Assembly (NCBI GenBank): GCA_019241645.1 | Contig: JAFAWQ010000029.1 | Span: forward strand, 160,401 to 224,400 | Direction: 5' to 3' | Length of the DNA stretch: 64,000 bases | From: Alphaproteobacteria bacterium | Lineage (GTDB): Bacteria > Pseudomonadota > Alphaproteobacteria > Micropepsales > Micropepsaceae | Shown: positions 19,254 to 27,966 of the stretch, in pieces | Layout of the letters: the number at the start of each line of letters is the position of its first letter | Position numbering within the stretch: position 1 is the first letter of the stretch | Translations under genes and position numbers: made by a program | Notes under the pieces: model-generated | What the model was told of the DNA's origin: nothing | The model's database searches: none | Seen by the model: only the letters and a program-made list of their open reading frames with translations

Positions 19254-19697
19254 ATGGCAGCTTTCGGGAGGCTTTCGCTCGTCGTCCTTTGCTTTTCGGC
19301 GGCGTTTGCGGCAATCGGCGCGGCTTCGGCGGGGGACTACGGAAGCGCCAGCGACTACAACAGCCCCTATGGGATGACAGCCGGCCAGGAAAACCAGGCC
19401 ATCGAACCCTCTCTGCGGGACGCCAACGGCAATCTCACCGTGGTCAACGGCGTCTTCACCAGCTCGAACATGGGCTCCGGCAGCGTTCAGCAGATGAGTT
19501 CGCTGGGCGCCTATAGCAGCGGCACGACCTTGATGAGCGGTGGCGTGGGCTTCGGCGGAGGCAACGTCATGCAGGCGCAGGCCATCGGCAATCAGCTCAA
19601 CGTGGTGACGGTCGGCACCGGAAACACGGTCATCGTCAACTCCCACCAAACGAACGACGGCGACCAGACCGCCACCGTCAACAACGGCGGCGATTAA
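19254..19697 (+). CDS. hfaA: Holdfast anchor protein HfaA (curlin-like subunit)
   Basis: 147 residues with a signal peptide (about 1-26). Downstream is an Asn/Gly/Gln-rich mature region; the C-terminal stretch with GNQLNVVTVGTGNTVIVNS followed by HQTNDGDQ resembles the curlin-type repeat of HfaA. In Caulobacter, HfaA forms a stable amyloid-like polymer that, with HfaB and HfaD, ties the polysaccharide holdfast to the cell envelope. The neighbours hfaB and hfaD in the same order strengthen the call. GGAGAT is placed before the ATG. Confidence 0.8.
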   Translation: MAAFGRLSLVVLCFSAAFAAIGAASAGDYGSASDYNSPYGMTAGQENQAIEPSLRDANGNLTVVNGVFTSSNMGSGSVQQMSSLGAYSSGTTLMSGGVGFGGGNVMQAQAIGNQLNVVTVGTGNTVIVNSHQTNDGDQTATVNNGGD

Positions 19698-19726
19698 GCC
19701 GGTAATACAGGGAAGGAAGCCCCTCC

Positions 19727-20836
19727 ATGACCTTGCGCGGACGTCAACACCTTGCAAAGCCGCTTGGCTTCGTGATCGCCATGATCGCGCTGTCGGGCTG
19801 CGTCAGCACCGAACCCGATGAAACGGGACGGTACACGACGCCTATCGGCGGTGCCCCGGTTATCGCCAACGAAACCCCGTATTCGGAAGCGTTGCGCTGC
19901 ATGATCAACTATACAGCGCGCCGGCCAATCCGCGTCGCCGTCGGGCAGATCGCCGATTACACTGGCAAGGTCGAGTCCGACAGCAGCGGCCGCAAAATCA
20001 CACAGGGCGGAGCGCTCATGGCGATGTCGGCGCTGGCCAAGGCCGGCGTGCCGCTGGTCGAGCGCTTCGACACCTCCGTGGCTGAACTGGAACTAAAATA
20101 CGCCAACAACAAGCTGATCGGCGCGGAGAAAGCAGCACCCGGCGGACCGGGCGAATACCGGAAGATTTTCGCCGGTTCGATTCCGGGATCCGACTACTAC
20201 CTCGTTGGCGGCATCACGGAACTGAACTTCAACATCCGCTCCGAGGGTGCCAGCGCCGATGGCGGCCAGACGGCCACGGATGGTGTCAAAGGCCTCGCGG
20301 GCATCAGCGCCTTCGTCATGAACATCGGCCTCGATTTGCGTCTTGTCGACACCAACACGCTCGAAGTCGCCGATGTGATCTCGTATCAGAAGCAGATCGT
20401 CGGCCGTCAGGTGCAGGCCGGCGTCTTCGATTTCATGGGCCACAGCTTCCTGGACATCAGCGCCGGTGACAGCGCGCTCGAACCGATCCAGCTTGCGGTG
20501 CGCTCCACCATAGAGCGCGCGGTGCTGGAGATGACATCGCGCCTTTACAAGGTGCCCGGCGGCGGTTGCGCCTCCGCCATCGGCACCTCGGCCGATCCGC
20601 TGGCAGGGCCCGGCGATGCGCGGCGCCCGGTCCGAACCGCAAGCGTCACCACCTCGGCCGCAATAGCCTCGGCGCCCGTAGCGGCCGAAGTAACCGCACC
20701 AACACCCTCACCAACGCCAGCACGAGCACCAACACGACGGGAGCAACGCTATGACACGTACAACGCAGATCCTTATCGCTTCTACAGCTCTAGCGATCCT
20801 GCCTCTGAGCCTCGCCTGCGCCGACGGCTCGACTGA
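19727..20836 (+). CDS. hfaB: Holdfast anchor outer-membrane protein HfaB (CsgG family)
   Basis: 369 residues. The N-terminus is a lipoprotein signal with lipobox LSGC (Cys at about residue 25), followed by the CsgG domain (about 55-280): VAVGQIADYTGKVESD, QGGALMAMSALAKAGVPLVERFD and YLVGGITELNFNIRS are typical. CsgG-type proteins form outer-membrane export pores; HfaB secretes HfaA and HfaD in Caulobacter. After about residue 285 a low-complexity Pro/Thr/Ala tail begins. The last 86 bases overlap hfaD in a different frame, and the tail residues there (RYDTYNADPYRFYSSS) are encoded by that shared DNA. Confidence 0.87.
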   Translation: MTLRGRQHLAKPLGFVIAMIALSGCVSTEPDETGRYTTPIGGAPVIANETPYSEALRCMINYTARRPIRVAVGQIADYTGKVESDSSGRKITQGGALMAMSALAKAGVPLVERFDTSVAELELKYANNKLIGAEKAAPGGPGEYRKIFAGSIPGSDYYLVGGITELNFNIRSEGASADGGQTATDGVKGLAGISAFVMNIGLDLRLVDTNTLEVADVISYQKQIVGRQVQAGVFDFMGHSFLDISAGDSALEPIQLAVRSTIERAVLEMTSRLYKVPGGGCASAIGTSADPLAGPGDARRPVRTASVTTSAAIASAPVAAEVTAPTPSPTPARAPTRREQRYDTYNADPYRFYSSSDPASEPRLRRRLD

Positions 20837-21416
20837 CGGCGGCAGCGACATCGTCAACAACCAGGTCACGTTTTCCGATTCGATTTCACACGTGAATATC
20901 GACATCGGCAACATGTGGGGCGACTACAGCGCGCAGTCGGTGGCCGGCGGTAACTCGCTGGACGTGACGACGATGCAGGACACCAGCGTGACCAACACGC
21001 AGTACACCCAGGCCGGCTCGATTGCCGCCGACCTCAACGCCAATGCGCGGCAGGTGAGCGGCGACGTCGACCTTTCCGCGCAGGCCTTCTGCAACAACGC
21101 CAGCATCTCGACGGACCCCACGTCGACGCAGGTCTACAGCTCGCAGGAATGCCATGCCTCCGATCCGTCCACGCTCGTCAATGCGACGGTGCAGGACGTG
21201 GGCGGCAACGTGAACATTTCCGCCAGCAGCATCGGCAACAGCTTCGAGGAAGACACCAACGCGCCGAACGCGCCGGTGCAGAACTACCAGCTCAACGATT
21301 CCAACCTGGCGGCCACGGTGAATTCCAGCGTCTGGAACGTGAAGGGCAGCGTGAGCGTTGCGGGCGCGGCGATCGGGAACTCCGCGCAGATCATTCACTA
21401 CAACACCGGAAATTGA
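20751..21416 (+). CDS. hfaD: Holdfast anchor protein HfaD
   Basis: 221 residues with a signal peptide (about 1-24). At least three repeats of the form V.G.V..SA.AIGN are seen (VSGDVDLSAQAFCNN, VGGNVNISASSIGNS, VKGSVSVAGAAIGNS), the HfaD-like pattern predicted to give beta-solenoid-type folding. HfaD is surface-attached and works with HfaA in holdfast attachment. The ATG follows a GGGAG sequence 7 bases upstream, so the start inside hfaB is credible. The protein may be shorter than some Caulobacterales HfaD proteins; that comparison is from memory. A terminator follows. Confidence 0.78.
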   Translation: MTRTTQILIASTALAILPLSLACADGSTDGGSDIVNNQVTFSDSISHVNIDIGNMWGDYSAQSVAGGNSLDVTTMQDTSVTNTQYTQAGSIAADLNANARQVSGDVDLSAQAFCNNASISTDPTSTQVYSSQECHASDPSTLVNATVQDVGGNVNISASSIGNSFEEDTNAPNAPVQNYQLNDSNLAATVNSSVWNVKGSVSVAGAAIGNSAQIIHYNTGN

Positions 21417-21455
21417 ACCGCGCCGGCATCTTCCGGGGCACAAGGAAGATGCCGG

Positions 21456-21489
21456 AAAGAGGGAGGGCCCGCGCCCTCCCTCTTTTTTT
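21456..21489 (+). terminator. Rho-independent terminator after hfaD
   Basis: AGAGGGAGGGC (21458-21468) pairs with GCCCTCCCTCT (21472-21482) around a short loop, followed by a run of T. A second inverted repeat just before it (GGCATCTTCC/GGAAGATGCC, about 21425-21453) could add to termination. It lies 40 bases after the hfaD stop and just before the stop of the convergent HAF gene. Confidence 0.88.
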
Positions 21490-21496
21490 CCGCCCA

Positions 21497-22519
21497 TTAC
21501 GGCGTTCTGACGAAACCCAATTCTTTTTCGCCGAATGAGCCATAGCGCACATAGCCGGCAACCTGGCCCGCTTCGTTGATGCTTTGCGCACACATGGCCT
21601 CGCTCTGGCCCCAGGGAAGGCCAAAGCCGATCATTTTTCCGCCGGCCTTTCGGATGAATCCGTAGTTGCGAAAGTTTCTTGCATAGCAGCCGGTGACGTC
21701 ACCCTCGTTGTTCATCGCTGTGATCGCGATAAAGGCGCCCGGCGGATAAAACGTCTCTGCTTCGCCATTGCGTTTGCGCACAAAGCCTTGCAGAGCGCCA
21801 TGATTCGAAAAGAAGCCCGCCGTCCAGCCTTTGTCATTTATGGCGTAGACGCTGATCCCCTTGCCTTCAGGGGCATCGAACGTGGTGGTGCTGCCATCCC
21901 TTTGGCGCAAGAAGGCGTGCGAAACGAAACTTGAATCTGTGTAATACCCGGCAATTTCGCCCTTCCGGTTGATTCCGGCGATCCGTAGCGTGCCGGGATA
22001 CGCTTCGTCGATCCGGAACGAAGTGAAAGCTCCATCTTGGTGGCGGATGAAGCCGCCGAGATTCTGATTCTCATCGATGAAATACGTACCCGCGATATCG
22101 TTGCCGGCGTTCATGCCGGCGATCTCGGCGGCGCCAAGTCCTGGTCCGTCGAAGGCGGTCAGAGTGCCGGAGGAATCACGGAAAAAGCCGTGTATGCTGT
22201 CGTCGGGAAGATCGTAGCGGCCCCCGACCGCGCCGGCGTCGGTCAGCCCTCGCGGGATCGTGACCACGGCGCCGTCAACCGCAAAATCCACCACGCGGCC
22301 GTCCGGGGCCTTGATGAAGGCACGGGTATCGATGCCGGTTACGTCAAATCGGCCTGCGACGGTGCCGCCATTGTTGATCCGCTCCACCTGCGTGTTCGCG
22401 CGGTGCGCCCATATTTTCTCGTAGGTTGCCTTCGCGCCCGCCTGCAAAGGCGGAAGCAGCGCCACGCATGCTCCCCAAATTGCGTAGCGGCCCAGTGCCG
22501 CAACCGATTGCATCGCCAT
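21497..22519 (-). CDS. Secreted HAF-repeat protein, paralogue of the one at 7.2 kb
   Basis: 340 residues from the ATG at 22519. The frame opens at 22567, but the early part is rich in charged residues and is followed by a signal-like stretch (MAMQSVAALGRYAIWGACVALLPPL). GCGAAAGGAC lies directly before ATG 22519; the second ATG, at 22513, has better spacing, so either could be used. The mature protein is made of IN..G.(I/V)AG.Y/F.D....HGF-like repeats about 40 residues long. Function unknown, likely exported beta-propeller-like. Divergent from the OPT transporter gene. Confidence 0.68.
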   Translation of the reverse strand: MAMQSVAALGRYAIWGACVALLPPLQAGAKATYEKIWAHRANTQVERINNGGTVAGRFDVTGIDTRAFIKAPDGRVVDFAVDGAVVTIPRGLTDAGAVGGRYDLPDDSIHGFFRDSSGTLTAFDGPGLGAAEIAGMNAGNDIAGTYFIDENQNLGGFIRHQDGAFTSFRIDEAYPGTLRIAGINRKGEIAGYYTDSSFVSHAFLRQRDGSTTTFDAPEGKGISVYAINDKGWTAGFFSNHGALQGFVRKRNGEAETFYPPGAFIAITAMNNEGDVTGCYARNFRNYGFIRKAGGKMIGFGLPWGQSEAMCAQSINEAGQVAGYVRYGSFGEKELGFVRTP

Positions 22520-22653
22520 GTCCTTTCGCGAAGTTCCTTTTTCTCCGACGCGGGCGGCCGGAACCATATTCCTTCGCCTGCGGCGCGTGAAGATCGCCCT
22601 CTTTTTTTGTCCCCGTGTTCACGGCATGGTGCGCGGCTTTCGCGGAGGGGTGC

Positions 22654-24681
22654 ATGTCGGCCACGGCACAAACGGTCAAAGAAATTACCTTGCGCGGGCT
22701 GTTGCTCGGCATTGCCATCACGCTCGTCTTCACCGCCGCGAATGTGTATTTGGGGCTAAAGGTCGGGCTGACTTTCGCCACCTCCATTCCGGCCGCCGTG
22801 ATTTCGATGGCGGTGCTGTCCGCCTTCAGGGACTCCTCGATCCTCGAAAATAACATCGTGCAGACCGTGGCCTCAGCCGCTGGCACACTCTCGGCCATCA
22901 TCTTCGTGCTGCCGGGATTGCTGATCGTCGGCTGGTGGGTGGATTTCCCGTTCTGGACCTCGTTCTGGATCTGCGCCTCGGGCGGAATTCTCGGCGTCCT
23001 GTTCACGATTCCCTTGCGCCGCGCCATGGTGGTGAACACCGATCTTCCGTATCCGGAAGGTGTGGCGGCGGCCGAAGTGCTGGAGGTGGGAGAATCGGCG
23101 CGCAGCGAGGCGACCGCCGAGTCGCGCGAAGGCCTGCTGGCGGTGGTGTGGGGCGCCGTCGCTTCCGCCGGCCTTGCGATCTTTTCCGGTACCCGGATCG
23201 CTGCGGCCACATACACCACCTACTTCCGCGTCGGCGCGAGCGCCGCAAGCGGCATCGATATGGGCTACTCGCTGGCGCTGGTCGGCGCCGGATATCTCGT
23301 TGGTTTGAGCGTCGGCTTGGCGATGCTGTTCGGCCTGCTCATCGCCTGGGCCGCCGCCGTGCCGTACCTCGCGGCGCATCCCTTCCCGATACCGCACAAT
23401 CCGTTCACCATCGCGCAAGTCGCCGACTACGCCGATTTCATCTGGCGCAAGCAGGTGCGGTTCATCGGCGCGGGCGCCATCGCCGTGGCTTCTGTTTGGA
23501 CCCTGCTCAAGCTGATCGGCCCGGTGGTGAGCGGCGTGGTCTCGACCCTGTCGGCGCACCGCGCGCGCAAGAGCGGGATAGCGGAGCGTACTGACACGGA
23601 CCTTTCACCTACCGTTATCGGCGCTATTGCACTGGCATGCCTGATCGTGATCGGCGCACTGCTCTACCAATTCCTTGCGCCCACGCCGCTCGCGGGCAAC
23701 AACGGTGTGCTGATCGGCATCGCGGTGCCCTTCATCTTCATTGGCGGATTTCTCATTGCCGCGATCTGCGGCTACATGGCCGGATTGATCGGTGCCTCCA
23801 ATTCGCCGATCTCCGGCGTCGGCATCCTTGCCATCCTGTTCTGCTCCCTGGTGTTCGTCGCGTTCGTGCATCCGGGGGTGGGAGCGCAGAAGGCCCTTGT
23901 GGCCTTTGCACTGTTCGCGACTGCGATCGTGTTCGCCATCGCGACGATCTCCAACAACAATTTGCAGGATTTGAAGACCGGGCAGCTTGTCGGTGCCACG
24001 CCCAGCGCGCAGCAATGGGCGCTGATCATCGGCGTGATCGCGGGTGCGGCGGTGATTCCGCCGGTGTTGAATCTGCTCGCCAACACGATGGGCTTCCTCG
24101 GTGCGCCGAACACCCATGTCGTCGCCGGCACCACGCCATTGGCCGCGCCCCAGGCAACGCTGATCTCCGCGCTGGCGCAAGGAGTCATCGGCGGCGATCT
24201 GAACTGGAGCATGATTTACGTTGGGCTCGGGCTCGGCGTCGTGTTGATCGTCATCGATGAAGTGCTGGGCCTGGCAAAGCTTCTGCGCCTGCCGCCGCTG
24301 GCCGTCGGCATCGGCATCTATTTGCCGATGAGCGCCACCTTGCCCGTGGTGATCGGTGCCGTGATCGGGCATTGGTACGATGGTTGGACGAAGCGCACCA
24401 ACAATCCGGAATACGCCAAGCGCCTTGCCGTGCTGATCGCTTCCGGCATGATCGTGGGCGAGAGCCTGTGGGGCGTGATCAATGCCGGCCTCGTTTCGGC
24501 CACCAACAAGGATGCGCCGCTGGGCCTCGTTCCGGCCGATTTCGCGGCGGCGAATATCATTGGCGTGGCGTTGTTCGCGCTGCTGATTGCCGCACTCTAT
24601 GGCTGGATCATGCGCCGCGCCAAGGCGGCACCAGTGCCGAAGGTCGAGGCAGTCCAGCCGGAGATCGCCGGGCCGCGTTAG
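22654..24681 (+). CDS. OPT-family oligopeptide/metal-chelate transporter
   Basis: 675 residues with about 14-16 hydrophobic segments. The N-terminal EITLRGLLLGIAITLVFTAANVYLGLK-type sequence (residues about 10-35) and the segment PYPEGVAAAEVLEVGE are typical of the OPT superfamily (EspB-like prokaryotic branch), integral inner-membrane transporters of peptides or metal chelates. The ATG at 22654 follows GGAGGGG; the longer frame from 22615 lacks this. Its stop overlaps the convergent CitE-like gene by 4 bases. Substrate not evident. Confidence 0.88.
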   Translation: MSATAQTVKEITLRGLLLGIAITLVFTAANVYLGLKVGLTFATSIPAAVISMAVLSAFRDSSILENNIVQTVASAAGTLSAIIFVLPGLLIVGWWVDFPFWTSFWICASGGILGVLFTIPLRRAMVVNTDLPYPEGVAAAEVLEVGESARSEATAESREGLLAVVWGAVASAGLAIFSGTRIAAATYTTYFRVGASAASGIDMGYSLALVGAGYLVGLSVGLAMLFGLLIAWAAAVPYLAAHPFPIPHNPFTIAQVADYADFIWRKQVRFIGAGAIAVASVWTLLKLIGPVVSGVVSTLSAHRARKSGIAERTDTDLSPTVIGAIALACLIVIGALLYQFLAPTPLAGNNGVLIGIAVPFIFIGGFLIAAICGYMAGLIGASNSPISGVGILAILFCSLVFVAFVHPGVGAQKALVAFALFATAIVFAIATISNNNLQDLKTGQLVGATPSAQQWALIIGVIAGAAVIPPVLNLLANTMGFLGAPNTHVVAGTTPLAAPQATLISALAQGVIGGDLNWSMIYVGLGLGVVLIVIDEVLGLAKLLRLPPLAVGIGIYLPMSATLPVVIGAVIGHWYDGWTKRTNNPEYAKRLAVLIASGMIVGESLWGVINAGLVSATNKDAPLGLVPADFAAANIIGVALFALLIAALYGWIMRRAKAAPVPKVEAVQPEIAGPR

Positions 24682-25556
24682 GCGGGCGTCTTCTCTTGAA
24701 GATGTTCCGACAGCGCGAGGATGTGCTTCGCCTGCTTGAGATGCGGTTGATCCAGCATCTTTCCGTCCAGCGATGCCACGCCGGCGCCTGTGTCGAACGC
24801 CGCCACCACTTTGCGGGCCTGCTCAATATCCGCCTGTGAGGGGGTGAACGCCGCGTTGATGATTTCCACCTGGTCGGGATGGATGGCGAGCATGCCCGAA
24901 AACCCTTCGCGCTGTGCCGATCGCGCGGCGCGTTCGAGTTCCGCGATGTCGCGAAAGTTGGCATGCAGGGTTTCGATCGCTGCCACGCCCGCGGCTTTGG
25001 CGGCAAGCAAGCACAGCGTGCGCACGATCTTGAATGTCAGCAGGAATTCGCCGTTCTCGTCGCGGTTGGCGGCGGCGCCGAGTTCCGCCGCCAAATCCTC
25101 CGCGCCCCAGGTGAGCGCCGCCAGCCGCGGCGGCGGTGAGCGGTAATCCTGCAGCGAAAGCACCGCCGCCGGCGTCTCGGTGGCAACAGGCAGCAGCTTG
25201 ATGCCGCCGGCGGGCAATTCCGCCAGGCTTTCGCGCGTCAGAATATGCGCGTCGATCACGTTCAAGGCGTGCGGCCCGTCCGGCTTGGGAATCACCAGGC
25301 CGGCGGGAGCGCTTGCCACCACGGCCTCCACATCGCGAATGAAGTCCTCGCTGCCGAGCGGATTGATGCGCACCCAGATGGATTGGCGATGCTGGTCCTT
25401 GAGGAATTCGCGCACCAGTTCGCGCGCTTTAGGGCGGTTTTCGGCCGCAACCGAATCCTCCAGATCGAGGATCAGCGCATCGGCCGCCGAACCGCGCGCC
25501 TTCGCCAGCTTCTTCTCGCTGTCGGCGGGAACGAAGAGGAGCGAGCGAAGGATCAT
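24678..25556 (-). CDS. HpcH/HpaI- and CitE-family CoA-ester lyase
   Basis: 292 residues. The start MILRSLLFVPADSEKKLAKA and the metal/substrate motifs LILDLEDSVA and WVRINPL are typical of the CitE-like group (citryl-, malyl- and citramalyl-CoA lyases, TIM-barrel, Mg2+-dependent). Later motifs with LLPVATETPAAVL and LTWGAEDLAAELG also fit. Together with the MaoC gene upstream the likely role is cleavage of a beta-hydroxyacyl-CoA made by hydration, as in itaconate or leucine-type catabolism; this is inference from family and context. Its ATG is one base after the vapC stop, so it is probably cotranscribed. Confidence 0.8.
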   Translation of the reverse strand: MILRSLLFVPADSEKKLAKARGSAADALILDLEDSVAAENRPKARELVREFLKDQHRQSIWVRINPLGSEDFIRDVEAVVASAPAGLVIPKPDGPHALNVIDAHILTRESLAELPAGGIKLLPVATETPAAVLSLQDYRSPPPRLAALTWGAEDLAAELGAAANRDENGEFLLTFKIVRTLCLLAAKAAGVAAIETLHANFRDIAELERAARSAQREGFSGMLAIHPDQVEIINAAFTPSQADIEQARKVVAAFDTGAGVASLDGKMLDQPHLKQAKHILALSEHLQEKTPA

Positions 25557-25557
25557 T

Positions 25558-25944
25558 TCATTCTGGCCTATCCGCTATCAAATTTAACCGAGTGGCTGCA
25601 GCTTTCAGACGTTTGTCTCTGGTGCATAGCTTTGCGCCATCCGTGAGAAACACCGAAGCTAGAAGATGAGCGTCCACGTAACCGATCCCCTGCCCAAATA
25701 GTCGGTTGCGCTCGACGAGAAACATGACCTCGTCATCTGATGCCACTTCAGCGGTTGGCAGCTTTCGGAGCTGGGCCAGAAAAAGATTACGGTCCCGAAA
25801 CTGCCCCATCCCCACTTCGCCGACAACGAAAGGGTGACAAAGCACTTCTTCCTGATCGAGTAATTTCGAAACGTTCCGGTCCGTCAAACGGATGTGATCG
25901 ATCCAAACTGAGGCATCCAGAAGGATCACCGCTGATCGGCCCAC
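25558..25944 (-). CDS. vapC: PIN-domain toxin VapC
   Basis: 128 residues. PIN-domain acidic residues are visible: Asp10 (LLDASVWID), Glu43 (VVGEVGMG) and the later GYVDAHLLAS Asp, with DKR near 109. VapC toxins are Mg2+-dependent RNases that usually cut tRNA or rRNA. It overlaps the antitoxin gene by 19 bases, the expected order antitoxin then toxin. It stands between maoC and the CitE-like gene on the same strand. Confidence 0.88.
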   Translation of the reverse strand: MGRSAVILLDASVWIDHIRLTDRNVSKLLDQEEVLCHPFVVGEVGMGQFRDRNLFLAQLRKLPTAEVASDDEVMFLVERNRLFGQGIGYVDAHLLASVFLTDGAKLCTRDKRLKAAATRLNLIADRPE

Positions 25945-26129
25945 GGCCTCTTTCGGGGCGCGGCTTTCGCGTTCGGATCGCTCCCACCGAGCCTTGCCAG
26001 CCGCCGCGCAGCCTCACGTTCAACGAGCGCCTTCAGGCCGGCATTCACGAGCGCACTTCTCTCCTTTATCTTCGTGTACTCTTCGGCATCGGCCAACAAT
26101 TGATCGTCGATTTTTACGGTCGTGCGCAT
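25926..26129 (-). CDS. vapB: VapB-type antitoxin (DUF2191-like)
   Basis: 67 residues. MRTTVKIDDQLLADAEEYT at the N-terminus is a ribbon-helix-helix DNA-binding segment, as in Arabidopsis-unrelated bacterial VapB antitoxins of the MRTTV(K/R)IDD type. The C-terminal Arg/Pro-rich stretch would bind and block the toxin. It starts 55 bases after the maoC stop and overlaps vapC, forming a toxin-antitoxin pair that probably represses its own operon. Confidence 0.88.
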   Translation of the reverse strand: MRTTVKIDDQLLADAEEYTKIKERSALVNAGLKALVEREAARRLARLGGSDPNAKAAPRKRPWADQR

Positions 26130-26183
26130 TTTCCGGTCTCCTCAGCATCAAATATAGCACCATTTGATGATGATCTCAATGCC

Positions 26184-26639
26184 TCACCGGCTTGGTTTTC
26201 GCAGCATCAACGCGGTGCGCTTGCAGGCGGCGACCAGCTCGTCGCGCTGGTTGAAGGCGCGGTGCGCGAAGATGACGATGCCGTTTTGCGGGCGGGATTT
26301 GCTCTCTCGCAGTTCCAGCACTTCGCTTTCGATGCGCAAGGTGTCGCCGTGAAACACCGGCTTGGGGAAGCGCACCTCGTCCATGCCGAGATTGCCGACA
26401 GTGGTGCCCAGCGTCGTCTCGCCCACGGAGATTCCAACCACCAATCCGAGCGTGAACATCGAGTTGACGATGCGCGCACCGAATTCGGTGGTCTTGCCGT
26501 ATTCCTCGTCCAGATGCAGCCGCGCCGGGTTGTGCGTCATCGCGGTGAACAGCACGTTGTCGGTCTCCGTGATCGTGCGGCGGATCGGGTGCTGGAAAAT
26601 CTGCCCGACGGAAAATTCCTCGAAATACAATCCGGCCAT
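26184..26639 (-). CDS. MaoC-family acyl-CoA hydratase/dehydratase
   Basis: 151 residues, a single hot-dog fold. The hydratase-like motif is [20 protein letters not shown] (His/Asn/Asp positions of the R-hydratase motif), followed by a typical [20 protein letters not shown]. The closest known pattern is the MaoC proteins that act with CitE-like lyases, for example itaconyl-CoA hydratase type or the mycobacterial Rv2499c type; the assignment is from motif and context. An acyl-CoA dehydrogenase at 30.6 kb would complete such a pathway, but it is 4 kb away and separated by other genes. Confidence 0.75.
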   Translation of the reverse strand: MAGLYFEEFSVGQIFQHPIRRTITETDNVLFTAMTHNPARLHLDEEYGKTTEFGARIVNSMFTLGLVVGISVGETTLGTTVGNLGMDEVRFPKPVFHGDTLRIESEVLELRESKSRPQNGIVIFAHRAFNQRDELVAACKRTALMLRKPSR

Positions 26640-26662
26640 GTCTTGTCCTTGTGGTGTTCGCG

Positions 26663-27187
26663 CTACTGCGGTTCGCGATGAAATACGATGATGGGGTGTT
26701 CGCGATACAGCGTGTGCGCCACTTCGTGGTAGCCGGTTTTTTCGGCCACACGGATCGAAGCCTCATTCTCGGGGCTGATAATGCAGCAGGTGCGTACGCC
26801 GCTGAAGTTCGCGTCCCCCCAGGCATGGATGGCCCGCACCGCTTCGGTCGCCAGGCCTTTGCCATGGAGCGGTGAAGCCAGGATCCAGCCGATCTCCGGC
26901 ATGCCATTCAGCGATGGCTTGAGGGCCCGATGAAATTCCGCGAACCCCGCCTCGCCGGCGAGCTTTCCGGTGGCCTTGTCCTCCAGAACCCAGTAGCCAT
27001 AGCCGTTCACCGCCCAGTGGCCGCGCGCCATCAGCACCCGGCGCCACGATTCCTCCTCGGTCTGCGGCAATCCGGCCGTGTGCCGCACGACAACAGGGTC
27101 GGCCCACAAGGTGGCATAGTCGGGCAGGTCCTGCTTGCGATGCTCGCGCAGGAGAAGCCGTTCGGTCTCAAGGATAGGAACAAACAT
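26663..27187 (-). CDS. GNAT-family N-acetyltransferase (RimJ/RimL-like)
   Basis: 174 residues. [18 protein letters not shown] at the N-terminus and the acetyl-CoA loop region [16 protein letters not shown] (Q/R-x-x-G-x-G/A equivalent) mark a RimJ/RimL-type acetyltransferase. The target may be a protein N-terminus, an amine or an antibiotic; not decidable. A similar gene lies at 30076-30597 (shared endings REPQ and REPG, and shared motifs), so these two are likely paralogues. Confidence 0.82.
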   Translation of the reverse strand: MFVPILETERLLLREHRKQDLPDYATLWADPVVVRHTAGLPQTEEESWRRVLMARGHWAVNGYGYWVLEDKATGKLAGEAGFAEFHRALKPSLNGMPEIGWILASPLHGKGLATEAVRAIHAWGDANFSGVRTCCIISPENEASIRVAEKTGYHEVAHTLYREHPIIVFHREPQ

Positions 27188-27262
27188 GAGAGGCCGTTGC
27201 TATGCCGGCGCGCACTGTAGCCGGTTGTCACGAAACCGCCACCTCCCCAGAAGGAATGGGAT

Positions 27263-27874
27263 TCAGCCGATCCCCTCGAACCGTCCAGTGCTGTTCAGCA
27301 CCTCCAGTTGCCCGTCAGCAATCCCGAAGCGGGCGCCGTGCAGCGCCAGCGTTCCTGCGCGCACGCGTTCGGCCACGAACGGAAACGTCATCAGCCGTTC
27401 GAGGGAAAGGCGCACGCCTTCGCGCTCCATCTCAGTGTGGCGCGCGGCATGATCGTGCACGTGGACCGTGCGCTGGCGCGCCGGCTCGAGCAGTTCGATC
27501 CAGCTGCTTAGAAACGGAATCTTTTCGGCGACGCGATTGTCCAGCGCCGCGGCAACGCCACCGCATTGCGCATGCCCCATCACCAGAATGCCGCGCAACG
27601 GCAGCTGGAGCACCGCAAAGGCGATGGCTGCGCTGGTGCCGTGATGGGTGGATTCCTCCGGCTCATAGGGTGGCACGATGGCGGCGACGTTGCGGATGAC
27701 GAAAAGCTCGCCGGGATTCGCGCTGAAGATGGTGGCGGGATCGGCGCGGCTGTCGCTGCAGGCGATGACGAGAAATTCCGGCCGCTGGCCTTTTGCCAGC
27801 TCCGCAAAATGCGCACGCTCCTCCGGCCAGCGAGTGCGCCGAAATTCGAGATAGCCTTCGATTAATCGGTCCAT
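27263..27874 (-). CDS. Beta-class carbonic anhydrase
   Basis: 203 residues. Zinc ligands are Cys39 (ACSDSRADP), Asp41 in the same motif, His101 and Cys104 (MGHAQCGGV). The Arg43 partner for Asp41 is present. Beta-carbonic anhydrases interconvert CO2 and bicarbonate in the cytoplasm and supply carboxylating enzymes or pH balance. Length and motif spacing fit the family well. The gene lies between a GNAT gene and a repeat region on the minus strand. Confidence 0.92.
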   Translation of the reverse strand: MDRLIEGYLEFRRTRWPEERAHFAELAKGQRPEFLVIACSDSRADPATIFSANPGELFVIRNVAAIVPPYEPEESTHHGTSAAIAFAVLQLPLRGILVMGHAQCGGVAAALDNRVAEKIPFLSSWIELLEPARQRTVHVHDHAARHTEMEREGVRLSLERLMTFPFVAERVRAGTLALHGARFGIADGQLEVLNSTGRFEGIG

Positions 27875-27903
27875 CGGAGTTAGATATAGTGAAATTTACA
27901 CTT

Positions 27904-27947
27904 CGTCATCGCCCGGTCGCGTTGTGCGATCCCGGCGACCCAGTTTT
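27904..27947. repeat. Half copy of the GTCATCGCC palindromic repeat
   Basis: CGTCATCGCC..GGTCGCG...GCGATCCCGGCGACCCAG matches the right arm of the element copies at 27967-28111 and 28456-28562. It probably is a remnant or a single unit of the same intergenic family. Confidence 0.6.
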
Positions 27948-27966
27948 GATGTTTGATCAAAAAAAG

